A stretch of 64,000 nucleotides of DNA from the NCBI GenBank assembly GCA_021234155.1, contig JAJEKV010000002.1:5990025-6054024 (forward strand). The letters are read 5' to 3'. The first letter of the stretch is position 1. The number at the start of each line of letters is the position of its first letter. Positions 37,537 through 48,700 of the stretch are shown here, in pieces. Origin of the DNA: Isoetes taiwanensis (Eukaryota > Streptophyta > Lycopodiopsida > Isoetales > Isoetaceae). Below the pieces are notes generated by a model. It was given only the letters and a program-made list of their open reading frames with translations. It was not told where the DNA came from and ran no database searches. The translations under genes were made by a program, and so were the position numbers.

Positions 37537-38079
37537 ATGGATAAAGGGAAGAAGGTCATCAGCGATGAAGATGGGGATAGGAAGTCAGCTAAGAAGCGCC
37601 CAAGTTCGGGGGTCCCGGGCAATCTTACCGTGCCATGGAACCCAGACCTTGAAGATCTGAACCCGTGGTGCATTTGTGAGCCGGAATGCATATGCTTGTA
37701 TAAGGGCCTAGGGTCATGTATAAGTTGTGGGCGCGTCCACTGCCTGTTTTGCGATCGCATCCACCATGCGCAGTCGATGAGAGATGCAGGTTATAACCTT
37801 GGCCTTCTAGGAGTGCTTGGAGTTCTATCAGACAAGAACGATACAGTTCGGCGCCAGGATATGGATAGAGTGATGCAATGCTTCAACAGACTCCAAATGC
37901 ATGCAGCAATACAGAAGTCTTCCAGCTACCAGCATAATCTTATGATCGGTGACTATGGCAAGGTCTGCATTTTCTGCTGCGAGTATGCCAGGCTTTTATG
38001 CATAGGAATCTGGAAAAAGTCAAGAATATTGGAGAGCCATCGACAGAAAAGAAGCAGAAGAAGTGAACCCATGCAATAA
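37537..38079 (+). CDS. Cys-rich 180-aa protein, unrecognised (possible zinc-binding)
   Basis: Intact single-exon frame. Residues 1-25 are basic/acidic (KKRP cluster). Residues 45-77 hold eight Cys and three His in the pattern C-x-C-x3-C-x-C-x7-C-x2-C-x3-H-C-x2-C-x3-HH, enough for two zinc sites, similar in style to B-box or RING halves but matching neither exactly. A second Cys cluster (VCIFCCEY) lies near residue 145, and the C-terminus is basic (RQKRSRR). These suggest a small nuclear protein. A T-rich tract follows at 38160-38210. An in-frame upstream start is absent, and the ATG at 37537 gives the longest product. No homologue is recognised, and a transposon origin is possible. Confidence 0.5.
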   Translation: MDKGKKVISDEDGDRKSAKKRPSSGVPGNLTVPWNPDLEDLNPWCICEPECICLYKGLGSCISCGRVHCLFCDRIHHAQSMRDAGYNLGLLGVLGVLSDKNDTVRRQDMDRVMQCFNRLQMHAAIQKSSSYQHNLMIGDYGKVCIFCCEYARLLCIGIWKKSRILESHRQKRSRRSEPMQ

Positions 38080-38099
38080 AGCAGCAAGGAAAAGACGGA

Positions 38100-39084
38100 A
38101 AGAAGGGAAAAGTGGAAGGGGTCTGAGGTGGATAGGATAAGATAGGATATGACCTTAGGTTTGTTTTTTTTTTTTGTTTTCCTACTGTTTTGTTTTTATC
38201 TTTTGTTTTTCTTTTGAATCAATCCTCTTTAGCTTATGCTTCATATATGATCCCTCTCAATTGCTAAGATGGGTAACCCGTAGTAGCCCTCAGCTGAGTC
38301 TAAATTGTTTAATGAATTAGATGAAGTCTTCCAGAAGAGAAAACTATGCCTCTTGAGAAAATACCATGCTTTAAGCATGACTGAATGTACCAATGTTATA
38401 TGAATATGCCTGTGTTATCTTTGTCTTGAGAATTTTTGAATAGAAAATTTGAAGTAGCGGCTGTTACTTGTAAAACAACTTCATTATATAGTTTAATTCG
38501 CCTACTTCTGATGAAAAATACCTGATCTAAAGCATTATACTCTATAACGAAAACGAACAATTGGTTGAGGAATTGCGGATATCTTCATACATTAAGGTTA
38601 GGACCAGGCAACAAGACACTTTGGGTGACATATGATAACAGGAGGAAGAGCCTCAGGGGATACACTTTGACCGGTTTCACCAGTAGATATATACAGGATA
38701 AGTCGGTATGCTAGATAATAACAGGATACATTCGACAACAGAAGGGAAATGATAGCAGGCAAAAATCAAAGTGAGATGGACCATACCGCGGTAGAAACCG
38801 AGGGTGGCGAATATGTCGAAGTCGGGAAAAACATAGGAAAAGGGGTGACAGGTAAGCAAAAAGATAAGGAAACGATGCCATATTGGACGAACAAATGAGC
38901 AAACAGACAGAAAAGACAGAACATTGGAGAAGAGTGGACGATGTGCGGACGACAAAACGACAAAATATCAAGGGAACACGCTTCGTAAAGGTAAAACTGG
39001 ACCATTGAAAGTACAAGACAAAAAGGCTACAAGAACCTCAGAGTAAAAGGTGGACAGGGCAAGCTACGGGACAGAGAGGCTAAG
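38100..39084. other. No gene seen upstream of LINE
   Basis: About 1 kb between the Cys-rich ORF and the recognisable LINE. The part from about 38600 onward is rich in A and GGA and could be further 5' untranslated sequence of the LINE. No ORF is supported. Confidence 0.45.
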
Positions 39085-41225
39085 CCTCCGCCATACACCA
39101 GGATAGCGAGGGCTAGACCCACCAACTGGTAACCCGGACCACTAAAAACTCGTTGACATCAGGAGAACAAAATATGACTTTTAGCGGGGTATGAAGAATA
39201 CCTCATTTGTCGAAAATTGTCAAAAAGGAGAATGAGGCAAATTATGGACTGAGGGGTATAACCCCCCGCCATAGGCCAGGATAGCGTGGGCTCGGCTTAC
39301 TAGCCATCTCTAGTATGGACGTGAGGTTAGGAGGGGTGGAGAGGACGAACGAGGAAATGCAGCGCAGAATGGACGAGATCGAAGAGGAGAAATCAAAGAT
39401 TCTGCAAAGGTTGGTTGAATTAGAGAAATCAAATATTGAGTTGGATGCATGGGAGTCATTTGATAGGATAAAGCCACATATAATGGAATATGAGGAGCAG
39501 AGTAAAATTAAACATGATGTTAGGCTAATTGGGGTAGCGGAGAGACCTAACGAGGATATATATCGAGTTACTGCAGAAGTGATAGAGACAGTGTTCAAGG
39601 AACACAGGAGCGTCATTGTCAAGGCTCTACGATCAGGCCAATGGAGAGGGAGATCGAGACACATAAACCTGACACTGAGGGACTTGGCAACCAAAGAAAG
39701 AATATTGCGGATGGGATCCAGATTGAGGAATGGAATCAAAGTAAGGAGTCTCTAACAGTAATGCAGCGTCAAGGGCTGCACAGGGAGCTAGCCAAAGCCA
39801 GGGAGCTGAACCAAGCAGGGATACAGGCCGGGGTCAGGAATGGCAAAGTCTACCTTCACAAGAGGGTAAGAGAACAGGCTACTCAATCGCAAGAACAGAA
39901 TGTGGGGACACAGGGAGTAGCAAAATTAACAGAATTGGAGAAGGAAAACATAAATCCCCTGATGACAATACAACAGGGGCAGGAGAGCAGATTGCTAGGG
40001 GGGGCGCGGAGAGCGATAACGTTGGAAGGGAATCAGAACAGAGGGGCAGAAAGAAACGGAAGCGGGGGAAGCAAAGAACGAACAACGCAAGCAGGGTTTG
40101 GGGGTCCAACCCCGACAAGACCAGAGGAAGACCAAGAAGAGCAGGCAACGGGATAGAAGGCACGGAGACCCCGAAGGAACAACCTCGACGGAAGAGACAC
40201 TGACAATATGGTACTGGAACTGTACCGGGTACCCGTGGGATGACGGAGAGAGACTAGAAGGTGCCCACAGCTGCGACATAATATGCCTGGTAGAGACATG
40301 GGAGCATAACGTCAAGAGGTTGCCAGAAGAAGAAGGATATCAGATGTTCACGTGTTGGAAGAACAAGGATTTCAAGATAGGGAGGGGAAGTGCAGGCCTG
40401 ACCTGTTATGTAAAGAACAGTATAGCTAGCAACGCATGTATTTTACATTCAGATATCAATAAAAGATACATGGTGTTGAATGTCCAATTGCAAAACAAAC
40501 AAGACATGATTCTGATAATTGCATATTATCCGCCAAACAGTGACAAGCTAGAGTTGCTGGACCTAGGGGAAAGTATGATGAAATGGAAAGAACAGGGGCC
40601 AATAATACTAGCAGGGTATTTAAATGCCAGAACCAGACAAGAACAGGCACAAAGCACGAACATTGATGAAAAGGACGGTCAGATAATATACACAGCAAGA
40701 ACACAGGAATGGCAGAGAGATACAGAGGATAAAGCAGAGGTCAACGCTAAAGGCGAAATGCTGCTGGAAGTCTGCATAGCAATAGGGGTAATCATAGCCA
40801 ATGGAATGAAGAAATTGAGAGGATCAAGGAGCTTTACGAGTCAGAATGCACATGGTAAGAGCATAGTAGATTATGTAATTCTGAACAATCAAGCAGTAGA
40901 AAGAGTAGTAGGACTAATGTTACAGGACTGGCCGACTGGAAAAAGGGAAAGTCATAGACCGATCAAATTAACACTCAAGGGGGGTGGGACGACACAGATC
41001 AATAACACAGGGGAAAAGGAGGAAAAGAAAGCAAGGGTGAGGATCCAATTCCAAGAAAAATACACAGATACATTCATACAAACAGTCAGGGAGGAAATGG
41101 GAAAATGGGAATGGGGAAAACACAATGCTAGTAGCGCCCTTTTAGGGAGCTCGCCCATGCTACACAAGTCCAGGGGCCTCGCGGCACAAGGGACGTTAAT
41201 GTCTATTCTATTCTATTCTATTCTA
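39085..41225 (+). mobile_element. L1-type LINE, deleted for reverse transcriptase
   Basis: Order on the plus strand: two diverged 5' repeats (39088 and 39266, offset 178 bp), ORF1 (39315-40156), ORF2 overlapping it by 59 bp (40098-), an endonuclease domain, then about 90 bp and a (TCTAT)n tail at 41202-41225. The element is only about 2.1 kb because the whole reverse transcriptase and zinc-finger part of ORF2 is absent. Either the copy suffered an internal deletion or it belongs to a non-autonomous family. It lies 4.6 kb upstream of CAP-D3 in the same orientation. Confidence 0.8.
39315..40156 (+). pseudogene. LINE ORF1: coiled coil, RRM-like and C-terminal domain
   Basis: Residues 1-45 form a Glu/Lys/Leu coiled coil (EEMQRRMDEIEEEKSKIL). 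Next, VRLIGVAERPNED and ...KERILRMGSRLRNGIKV match the RRM-like core of vertebrate-type L1 ORF1 proteins (Transposase_22 family), which bind RNA as trimers. A frameshift at about 39740 moves the reading to the second frame (open from 39641), where LTVMQRQGLHRELAKAREL and RNGKVYLHKR fit the C-terminal domain. A Gln/Gly-rich tail follows. No gag-type zinc knuckle is present, unlike the ORF1 of most flowering-plant L1s. Confidence 0.72.
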
Positions 41226-41234
41226 ATGCCATGA
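40098..41234 (+). pseudogene. LINE ORF2 N-terminus: endonuclease domain only
   Basis: An open frame of 378 codons carries an apurinic-like (EEP) endonuclease: WYWNCTG near residue 38, IICLVETW (catalytic Glu) near 60, ILIIAYYPP, ILAGYLNART (usual G-D-x-N changed to G-Y-L-N), SIVDYVILN and SHRPIKL (usual S-D-H). The Asp-to-Tyr and missing Asp-His changes suggest that it is inactive. After about residue 345 the frame runs into unrelated sequence and the TCTAT repeat. No reverse transcriptase follows. Confidence 0.8.
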
Positions 41235-44200
41235 GAGTAAATACTTTAGAAAAGCTGCAACCTTGAGTTGTAATTGTGCCAAAGCTTCGCTTTCCATATT
41301 GACATATGCAAGCAGTTCAGGCAACTTGATAGAAAAAAACAAAGCCTGATATGAGAATGAATGCAAGTTGCCCATACGCTCCAGGAATGCTGCTAAAACC
41401 AGTCAGGAACATCTTTACCGATCACTTAAGAATATTACCAAACAATCTAAGAAAGTGTTATGCGCCATAGATATCTGATGGTGCAGCACCATTGCCACAA
41501 AATTATTGATATTGGTCATTCTCCACTTTATATAAAAGCAAAAATAGAACATGCATAACCACTTGAGATTAAGAATGAGAGGAAGTACTTGAACCTGAAA
41601 AGATACTCACTTATGAAGATAAGGAGCGCAACCTTCTTTTTATTGAAAGTATTGAGTTAAGTTAGCAAACTTTGCCCAAAAAAAAGAAGCAAGGTTAGGA
41701 GAAATCATAACCATTTTGCTATTTGAAATTATTAATGAAGGCTCGCAAAAATTTAAATTCATCTGGATATGATTTATAATACAGATATACTAATGAATGT
41801 TATATGTTAGGTGGTTTAGAATCTTTAGTAATGATTGTAAAGACAGTAAGACCTCCAATAGACTCGGGGCGATTTCTAAACAAATTGAGATGCAAGATCT
41901 CAGATAGATTTGGGGCCATTTTCAAATGAATTGAAATGAACATCTTAACAGGATTAAGATGACACAATTTTTTTTTTTAAGATTGTCGCGGCTGTTCAAT
42001 CTTTGGAAGGAAGGATTGTCTCGGTACCCTCTTGGAGGAGTTACTCAAGGTCAACAAGGAACATGGAATTTTACTAAATAATAGGCAAGAATAGTTTATA
42101 AATAATTTAGTTAAGCTTAGGATTTATATTTCTTATTAAAAACCACTGGATGGTACCTGGATTGCGTCCATTATACATTCAATTCCTGAGATTAAAGGCG
42201 AGAGACCATTAGCCTCAATGACATTTAGCAGCAAAACCTCATTCCAGTTTTTCTTTTGCGATCGAAGAAATTGAAGATTCAACTAACATCAACAATTAGT
42301 CAAAGTCGCATTTAATTAAAATGAGTCACATGTGATTGCCACCTTTTTTCGGAGCCCTATTATTTCAATCCAAAAGAACGTGCGAATCACTTTAGGCCCT
42401 ATTATTGTCTGAAAAGAAGACTTATTTCTTGTGTGAATAAAAAACTTAAGGAGTAAAAATGGCCTCCATTTATCAAATGATGAGTCGAGAAACTAGAAAA
42501 CACATCCGCCTATGGTGTCGTCAAGCTCGAGTATGGCCTCTTCGAGCTATGGCGTGTTCAAGCTCCACCTATGGCGTCTTCAAGCTCAACTATAGCGTCC
42601 TCAAGTTTGAAGTAAGAAGTGCTCTGTTTGATCTGCCGTAGCTATTCAGTTTTGAAATCTCAAACTTTGCACTAGAAACTAAGCCAATAACAAGTCAAAT
42701 TACAACAATTTTAAAAGCCACAGCTCAGTTCTCGGATTTTTTTTGTGAACATTATTCTTGATGCATCATAATGCAAAACTTGATTTATTCTGCATGAGTC
42801 CCATTTTACAACATGAGTCCGAACCGTCCAAATGTGATCCATTCTAATATAGTGCAGCTCATCATGAAATTCAAAAAACCAAACCTGGTGGAAATCGGTG
42901 GCATCACCTTCCTGCTTATTGCCATTTAGTATGATTTGAAAGTTATGGGAGCTTCCTCGATAATTAACAGTGTTTTGCAATTAGCATTGATTGTTTTTTT
43001 GTTTTGAAGGCGGTGTTTGCAAATTGCTAAATGTAATAACGAATTCAAGGAAGGAAGGACACATCAAAAACTCCGTTAGTGGAATTTTGGTCTAATTTGT
43101 AGACTAACAAAAAGAGCCGGATTGGACCTGTTACATCAAAAAATTAACTTGGTCTGCATTAGGCAATAAGACTGAATCACAGTAGATTTGCTTCTTAACC
43201 TATATGGAAAGATACAAGGAAGCCATATCCTTTTTTTTTCTTAGTCATAAAGGCCCTTCTGCATTATAAAACATAGCAAGGGTTTGTTGAAGGAATTAAA
43301 AGAGCCTTTTTTATTAGTTTTAGAGAAATCTGCCCTTATTCAATAATCGATAACATGCTTTTTATTGAGACTAAGTAAAACCTTTGATAATGAGTGCTAA
43401 GATAACCATTTCTTGTAGAGCTCCATTGTATGGTCGAGCAAGATTCATAAAGATTGAAATTTATTTCCTCATTCTTATGTTTTTTGTATATGAGATTTTC
43501 TTACCCAAGAAAAGGGCCTGATGTCATTAGGCAGAGGGTTCTTTGGCTGGGCCAGAAAATGGCCTTAATTGCACCGGGCCCTTTTCCTGGGTCGAAAATG
43601 GACTAGACAGGCTATTCACTCAACATGAAAGGTTGTCAAGACTATTTTTAGCTATCCGTATCTGACATGTGACGTCTGAGATGAATTCATTCCAGAACTA
43701 ACAGCAGAATAGACTACAGAATGAAGACCAAATTTTTTAGAATGTTGACCAAAAAACATCAGAATAACAGGCATCTATCGCTTCAAAAATAATTGACATG
43801 TGTCAACATTTGATTGGTGGATAAGGCTGAAAATTAGCCCGAAAATCCTTCTAAGACTCCAAAATTCTAAGACTTCATATATTCCTTGCTCTTGTTTATT
43901 CTTGAAGAATCAGCTGATGAATTAAAAGTCCAGCATTGAGGGATCATAGAAAAGTTGATGCAAATGTAGAAATTCGAATTAGGTTAAGATTAAATATTGG
44001 TGGCCTTAAATGAAACGAAATCAGATGTCTCAGGTACATAGTTTCTTGTCCGATCTAGTTCCATTATTTTTTGTTAGGTCTTGAGGGTATTGAAGAGAAT
44101 GCCATTATAACCCTTAGTTTTGACCTGAATCTCTAGCATGCTTCCCAATTCATAATCTTAGATTGTTTACAACAACATGCATCCCAGCTTAAAACCTTAA

Positions 44201-45750
44201 ATGGTTCAAAACAATTTGTCGTACTGCAGGTCATTCAGGATCTTAAATTGAGCAATGAAATCCTCCGATATAAAATCTTTTGACAGGTTGGAATACATGT
44301 GCCTTGGTGTATGAAGAGAAGCCTAATCTGACATCCAAATAACAAATGTATCCGCATGCATTTACTGTTATACTAGTGTTTTTGCTATGTTCCCTACGTG
44401 GCAACTCACCCCTTCCCCTCCCTCAACAAATCTAAGCCATGCTCAGTTAGATTAGCACTCGTTGATCATCAACAACTCTTCCCATAGTATATCCAAAAAT
44501 ATACTAGGCATATCCCTGGCCTCAAAGGGGAGAATGTGCTAGGTAAATGCTTGGGTAGAGGGGGTTGTCATGAACTTAGGATATTTGTATGGTTGTCATA
44601 GAGGTTTCTTGTGGGAGGCTGATAGCGTGGCAACATTAGGGGATTTAGCCCTGAGCAGTGTTGGCGCTAATGGTTTCCCACAGGAAACCCTAGTTCCCAT
44701 GTGGTTAGCTGACCTAAGCCACATAGGGGTTTAAAATTTTAGGGCTGTACCTGTAAGCAGTGCCACCAAAAATTTAAAAAATTTCAAGCTCAAAAATCTC
44801 CCAAAATGTTAGGAGGCATTTAAAAATCAAACCAATGGTTATTATGCTGGTGAATACTTCATGCCTGATACAGCCCAGGCTTCCGACAGAACAGAGCTTG
44901 GGGAATCGAACCCCAACAAGATACCAATGCCCTTGCCTTACCCGATTCTCGAAATACTTGAAACATTCCTCATCATGGATATTGCTAACAGCCTTGAAAG
45001 AACAATGAGTCATGGAAAATAAAAGACCTTGGCTTCTGCTGCAGTGAATCCATCTTTTCATTTTGCTAAATAGCATAAACAGGACTCTGTGTTGCAGAAA
45101 AATCAAGAGTCTGTGTATAGATAACAGGGAAAAAAGGTTCATGAAAGGAGATCAGAGCATTGGTTCTCACCTAGACCATCGGCTCTCTGATTGCCCCCAT
45201 CTAGCAGACCTACAGGAGCTTCGTTGCCAGTCAGGATTTCAACGCACATGCAGATTCATGACACTACAAGCTTTGATATTGTATTCTTAACGTAATAATC
45301 AAACCTTGCCAACCTTTTGCAGCCCTGCTTAAACTCTGCCAGAAAGAAAGGTTACATCTGTATCTGGAAACGACCAAGAGATTTGAGGCAAGGCGAGAAG
45401 AAACAAGGCATCTGGCGAAGGCGGCACCTGTAGACCCTGGAAATGGAAAGTATGGGGATGCATGACATCTGCTGCAGCCCACGCCATCTCTAAACCTTCT
45501 GGAAAACAAAAATACAGGTTATATTTCGAACTATTTCGAACTGGGCTATCCACTGTCAACAAAGTATGATTTTGTATACGAATACCAAAAAAAACCTTGA
45601 ACAATCTTCTTAGGTTATATTTCTACGTTTTGTTACTACACGAGCAACTCAACATTGCATTATGAATTTCAACCCGCTGGTCGAAAAATAAAATTTGACA
45701 TGAATTTCAACCCGCTGTAAAAAGAACTAGGCTTCTTCCACATCTATTTC
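41235..45750. other. Upstream region of CAP-D3, no other gene seen
   Basis: 4.5 kb with only short frames. A minisatellite lies at about 42513-42610: four diverged copies of a 21-26-bp unit around TATGGCGTCTTCAAGCTC. A box-B-like GGTTCGATTCC is present on the minus strand at 44902-44912 without a full tRNA around it. The last few hundred bases presumably include the CAP-D3 promoter and 5' UTR. Confidence 0.5.
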
Positions 45751-45762
45751 AAAACTCCCGCC
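45751..45762 (+). promoter_or_regulatory. Possible E2F site before CAP-D3
   Basis: AAAACTCCCGCC lies 35-46 bp before the start codon. It resembles the E2F consensus TTTSSCGC with one change. E2F control would suit a chromosome-condensation gene, but the match is weak and may fall within the 5' UTR. Confidence 0.25.
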
Positions 45763-45796
45763 TCTGGCAAACGCCATTCCTTTCTTCTATTCGGAC

Positions 45797-48700
45797 ATGG
45801 AAGACGAAGAACAGCAGGATATGGCCTCTCTTCTGGAATCGACTTCTCTGCTCTCATATTCTGGAGCAGATACGGCTCCCCAACACCTCCTTTCCAAGCT
45901 TCAGGAAGCATTTCTCTCGGAAAGACATGGCGGAGTTAAGATCCCTTGGGAAGAACTAGCCCAAAGAAGAATACAATTAGGGGACATCGTCAATGGCTTG
46001 TCCAGCATTATGGAACAGGGGATGGGCTCTGGCGTAACAGCAGGTAGAGTGTATCTCGCATTATTACTAGCTCAGGATTCGCCCATCTACAGCCTTTTTA
46101 GCCCCCTTGCATTTCAAACCCTTTTTCGTTGTATTAGATGTTCATGCAAGCCCATTGTAAAGCCTTCCAACGATGAGGCAGGGCCTTCTAATTATCAGGG
46201 AAAAAAACTAAAAAAAAAAGGGAAAAGAGCAAGGGACTTATACCAAGAACGTGAACATGATGCCAATATGGAAATTGAGGACGAATCTGTCTGTCGTGCT
46301 TCTTTCAAAGACATTGTTGCCCTGATCAAGGAGTTGGCCATGGTAATCAAGGTTTTGTCTTTTAAGGACCACCAGGAAAGCTTAAAAGGGTTAGTGGAAC
46401 TTTTGATTGAGTTACCACAATTGTTCTTGGAATTTCAAGGGCACGAGGACTTAGATGATACCGCATTTCGGGGTGCAAAATCCAGGAGAGGCTGTTCCAA
46501 TAATGCACCATCACTTTCTCAATCTGTTGTTCCCATCTTGTTCAGCATGTTCAGAACACTTTTAAAACCTAATCATGGTGATTCTCAGTCAACTGCAATT
46601 ATGATTTTGAAGCTTTTTACACCAAGCATCCTTCTCACTCATGGGACCGCAAGCCCTCAGCACAAGTACCAGATTCGAACAGCTTGCCTAAACTTTGTTA
46701 TCAATGATATGTTGAAAGGTGAAGATAACCATGCGATTCGGATGGCAGTATTGGCTTTGTCTAGGTACATGTGTTTGAAGGCGCCTGAGAAAAGTGATGG
46801 GCGCACACATGCAGTGGAGGCATTGTTAGAGTTTGTGAGACATTTTAATGCAAACGAGTTATCTTTGTTCAGTAAGTTTGTTGCTAAACTAGCGCGAGGG
46901 AAACCAAAACATAGATTACTTGCAGTAGATATTGCTCTTGTTTTTCTAGAAAACTTGCCCGATCCACTTGGGCTGCACAGAGATGTACACGAAGATGAGC
47001 AGAGTCGTTGCATGAAAGACAATGCGTACCCACGTCACGAAGAAGCTGAATGTGTTGATCCCATTGATACAGAGGATAAAATGGACGAAGCAGAGCCATC
47101 TAAGGCTATGAACATACCAGAAAATCTTTGGTGGGGTATATCATGTTTAGAGACTCTTCTGCAGCGTTGCTCAGACAAGATTCCTGCAATTAGAGCTCGA
47201 GCCCTAAGTAATCTTGCACAGGCCATTGATTTTTTATCAAAAGAAATCAGGCCCCGCATCTATCTGCAACAGTTGCTTGGTGCGGAATGCTCATCAATGC
47301 CTCCAAGGGAACAGCGTGGCGCCCCAGAAATGTTGTCCACACCATTTCAAGGCATTCCAGTTATGGGGGTTGAGACCCCTTCCACAGGTAGTGGTAACAC
47401 TCCAACTCTGCTCAGCCCAGGTGCCCACCAAGGTAATTTAGGTTCACTGCTACGCAAAAGATGCCAGGATGATAAAGCAGCTGTGCGTAAGGCAGCACTT
47501 ACATTGATAACAAAATCTGCAATATTAATGGGAAGATCACCAGATGAAGAGAGTTTGCAGGCAATGGGTGTGGCTTGTTCGGATGCCATGATCAGCATTA
47601 GAAAGGCTGCCCTTGTTGCATTATCAGAGGTAATTTAATATTTGATGTAAATAATGATAAGCTATTTAGCTGATGAAACTTATATCTGATCTCAGGTCAC
47701 TAAAAGATTTTCAAGAGATAATGCTGTTCTCACAGAATGGTTGCAGTCAGCTCTTCCCCTTATACTTGATAATGAGACAAGCATACGGGAAGAAGTTTTG
47801 GGGTTCTTTCAGGAAATTGTGCTAGATCCGATCGTTGCAATATCTTCTCGCCAAATCTCTAATACCGACATAAAGCTGTTTTTACTACAGAAATCTGAAG
47901 AGAATGTGATATCTCCAGCTGTGCTAAATTTTCTCAAAGGTATGTCAGATGTGAACGTGGCCTCAGTTGTGAAACGCATTTGTGCATGTCTAGGCAAAAA
48001 GAAGGCTTTGAGAGCCACCATAGCTTTAGCATTGCAAAGCTTAGTGACTGCTTCAGCAGACATTTTAAAGAAGAGATCATATGAATTGAGCGAAGTTGAA
48101 ATTGTTGTTCAGGGTGCATGGCTCCTTCTTTCTGAAATTTCTGAGTATGTCCCAAAGGCCATTGGTTGGTCATTTCTTAGGAGCCATTGGCAACTTCTTG
48201 ACAAAAGGAAGTCACGGAGGGCAAACAACAATGAACACACTCCTGTACCGTTTAGTTCTTGTTCAAAACATGAGTACAATGAGTCTGTTGCTTGGGCTTC
48301 TAGTCGTGTGTATTTGTTACAGACCATATCAAATGTAGCTGTTGAACTTCCACCAGATACAGCTGCTGACCTTGCAGACGAATTGCTGAAACACGTTGAA
48401 GCATTTGACATGCATCCAGCAGAGGTAAAAGAAAGCAGTCTGCCTTTATTATTATCTTTAAAGGTTAATTATGAAGCAGTTTGCATGGTCAAAGTGACAT
48501 TTACACCCTTGAGAGTTTATGTTGACAGTGTGCTGAAAGTTGCCCTTTCTTCTGCAGGTCGGTGCGCATGTAACTGCACTTAATACTTTATGTAGACGAA
48601 AAGCTGCCACTTTGGAAGAAGCTGAAGAACTTGTCCATGTGTGGGTGAAGCGTTTGGTTGACAAAGCTGAAGAAATTATTGAGTTATATCTTCATAACAT

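Noticed and set aside
44880-45010. Complete tRNA gene on the minus strand
   Set aside because: Only the T-arm region is convincing. No acceptor stem or anticodon arm can be folded.
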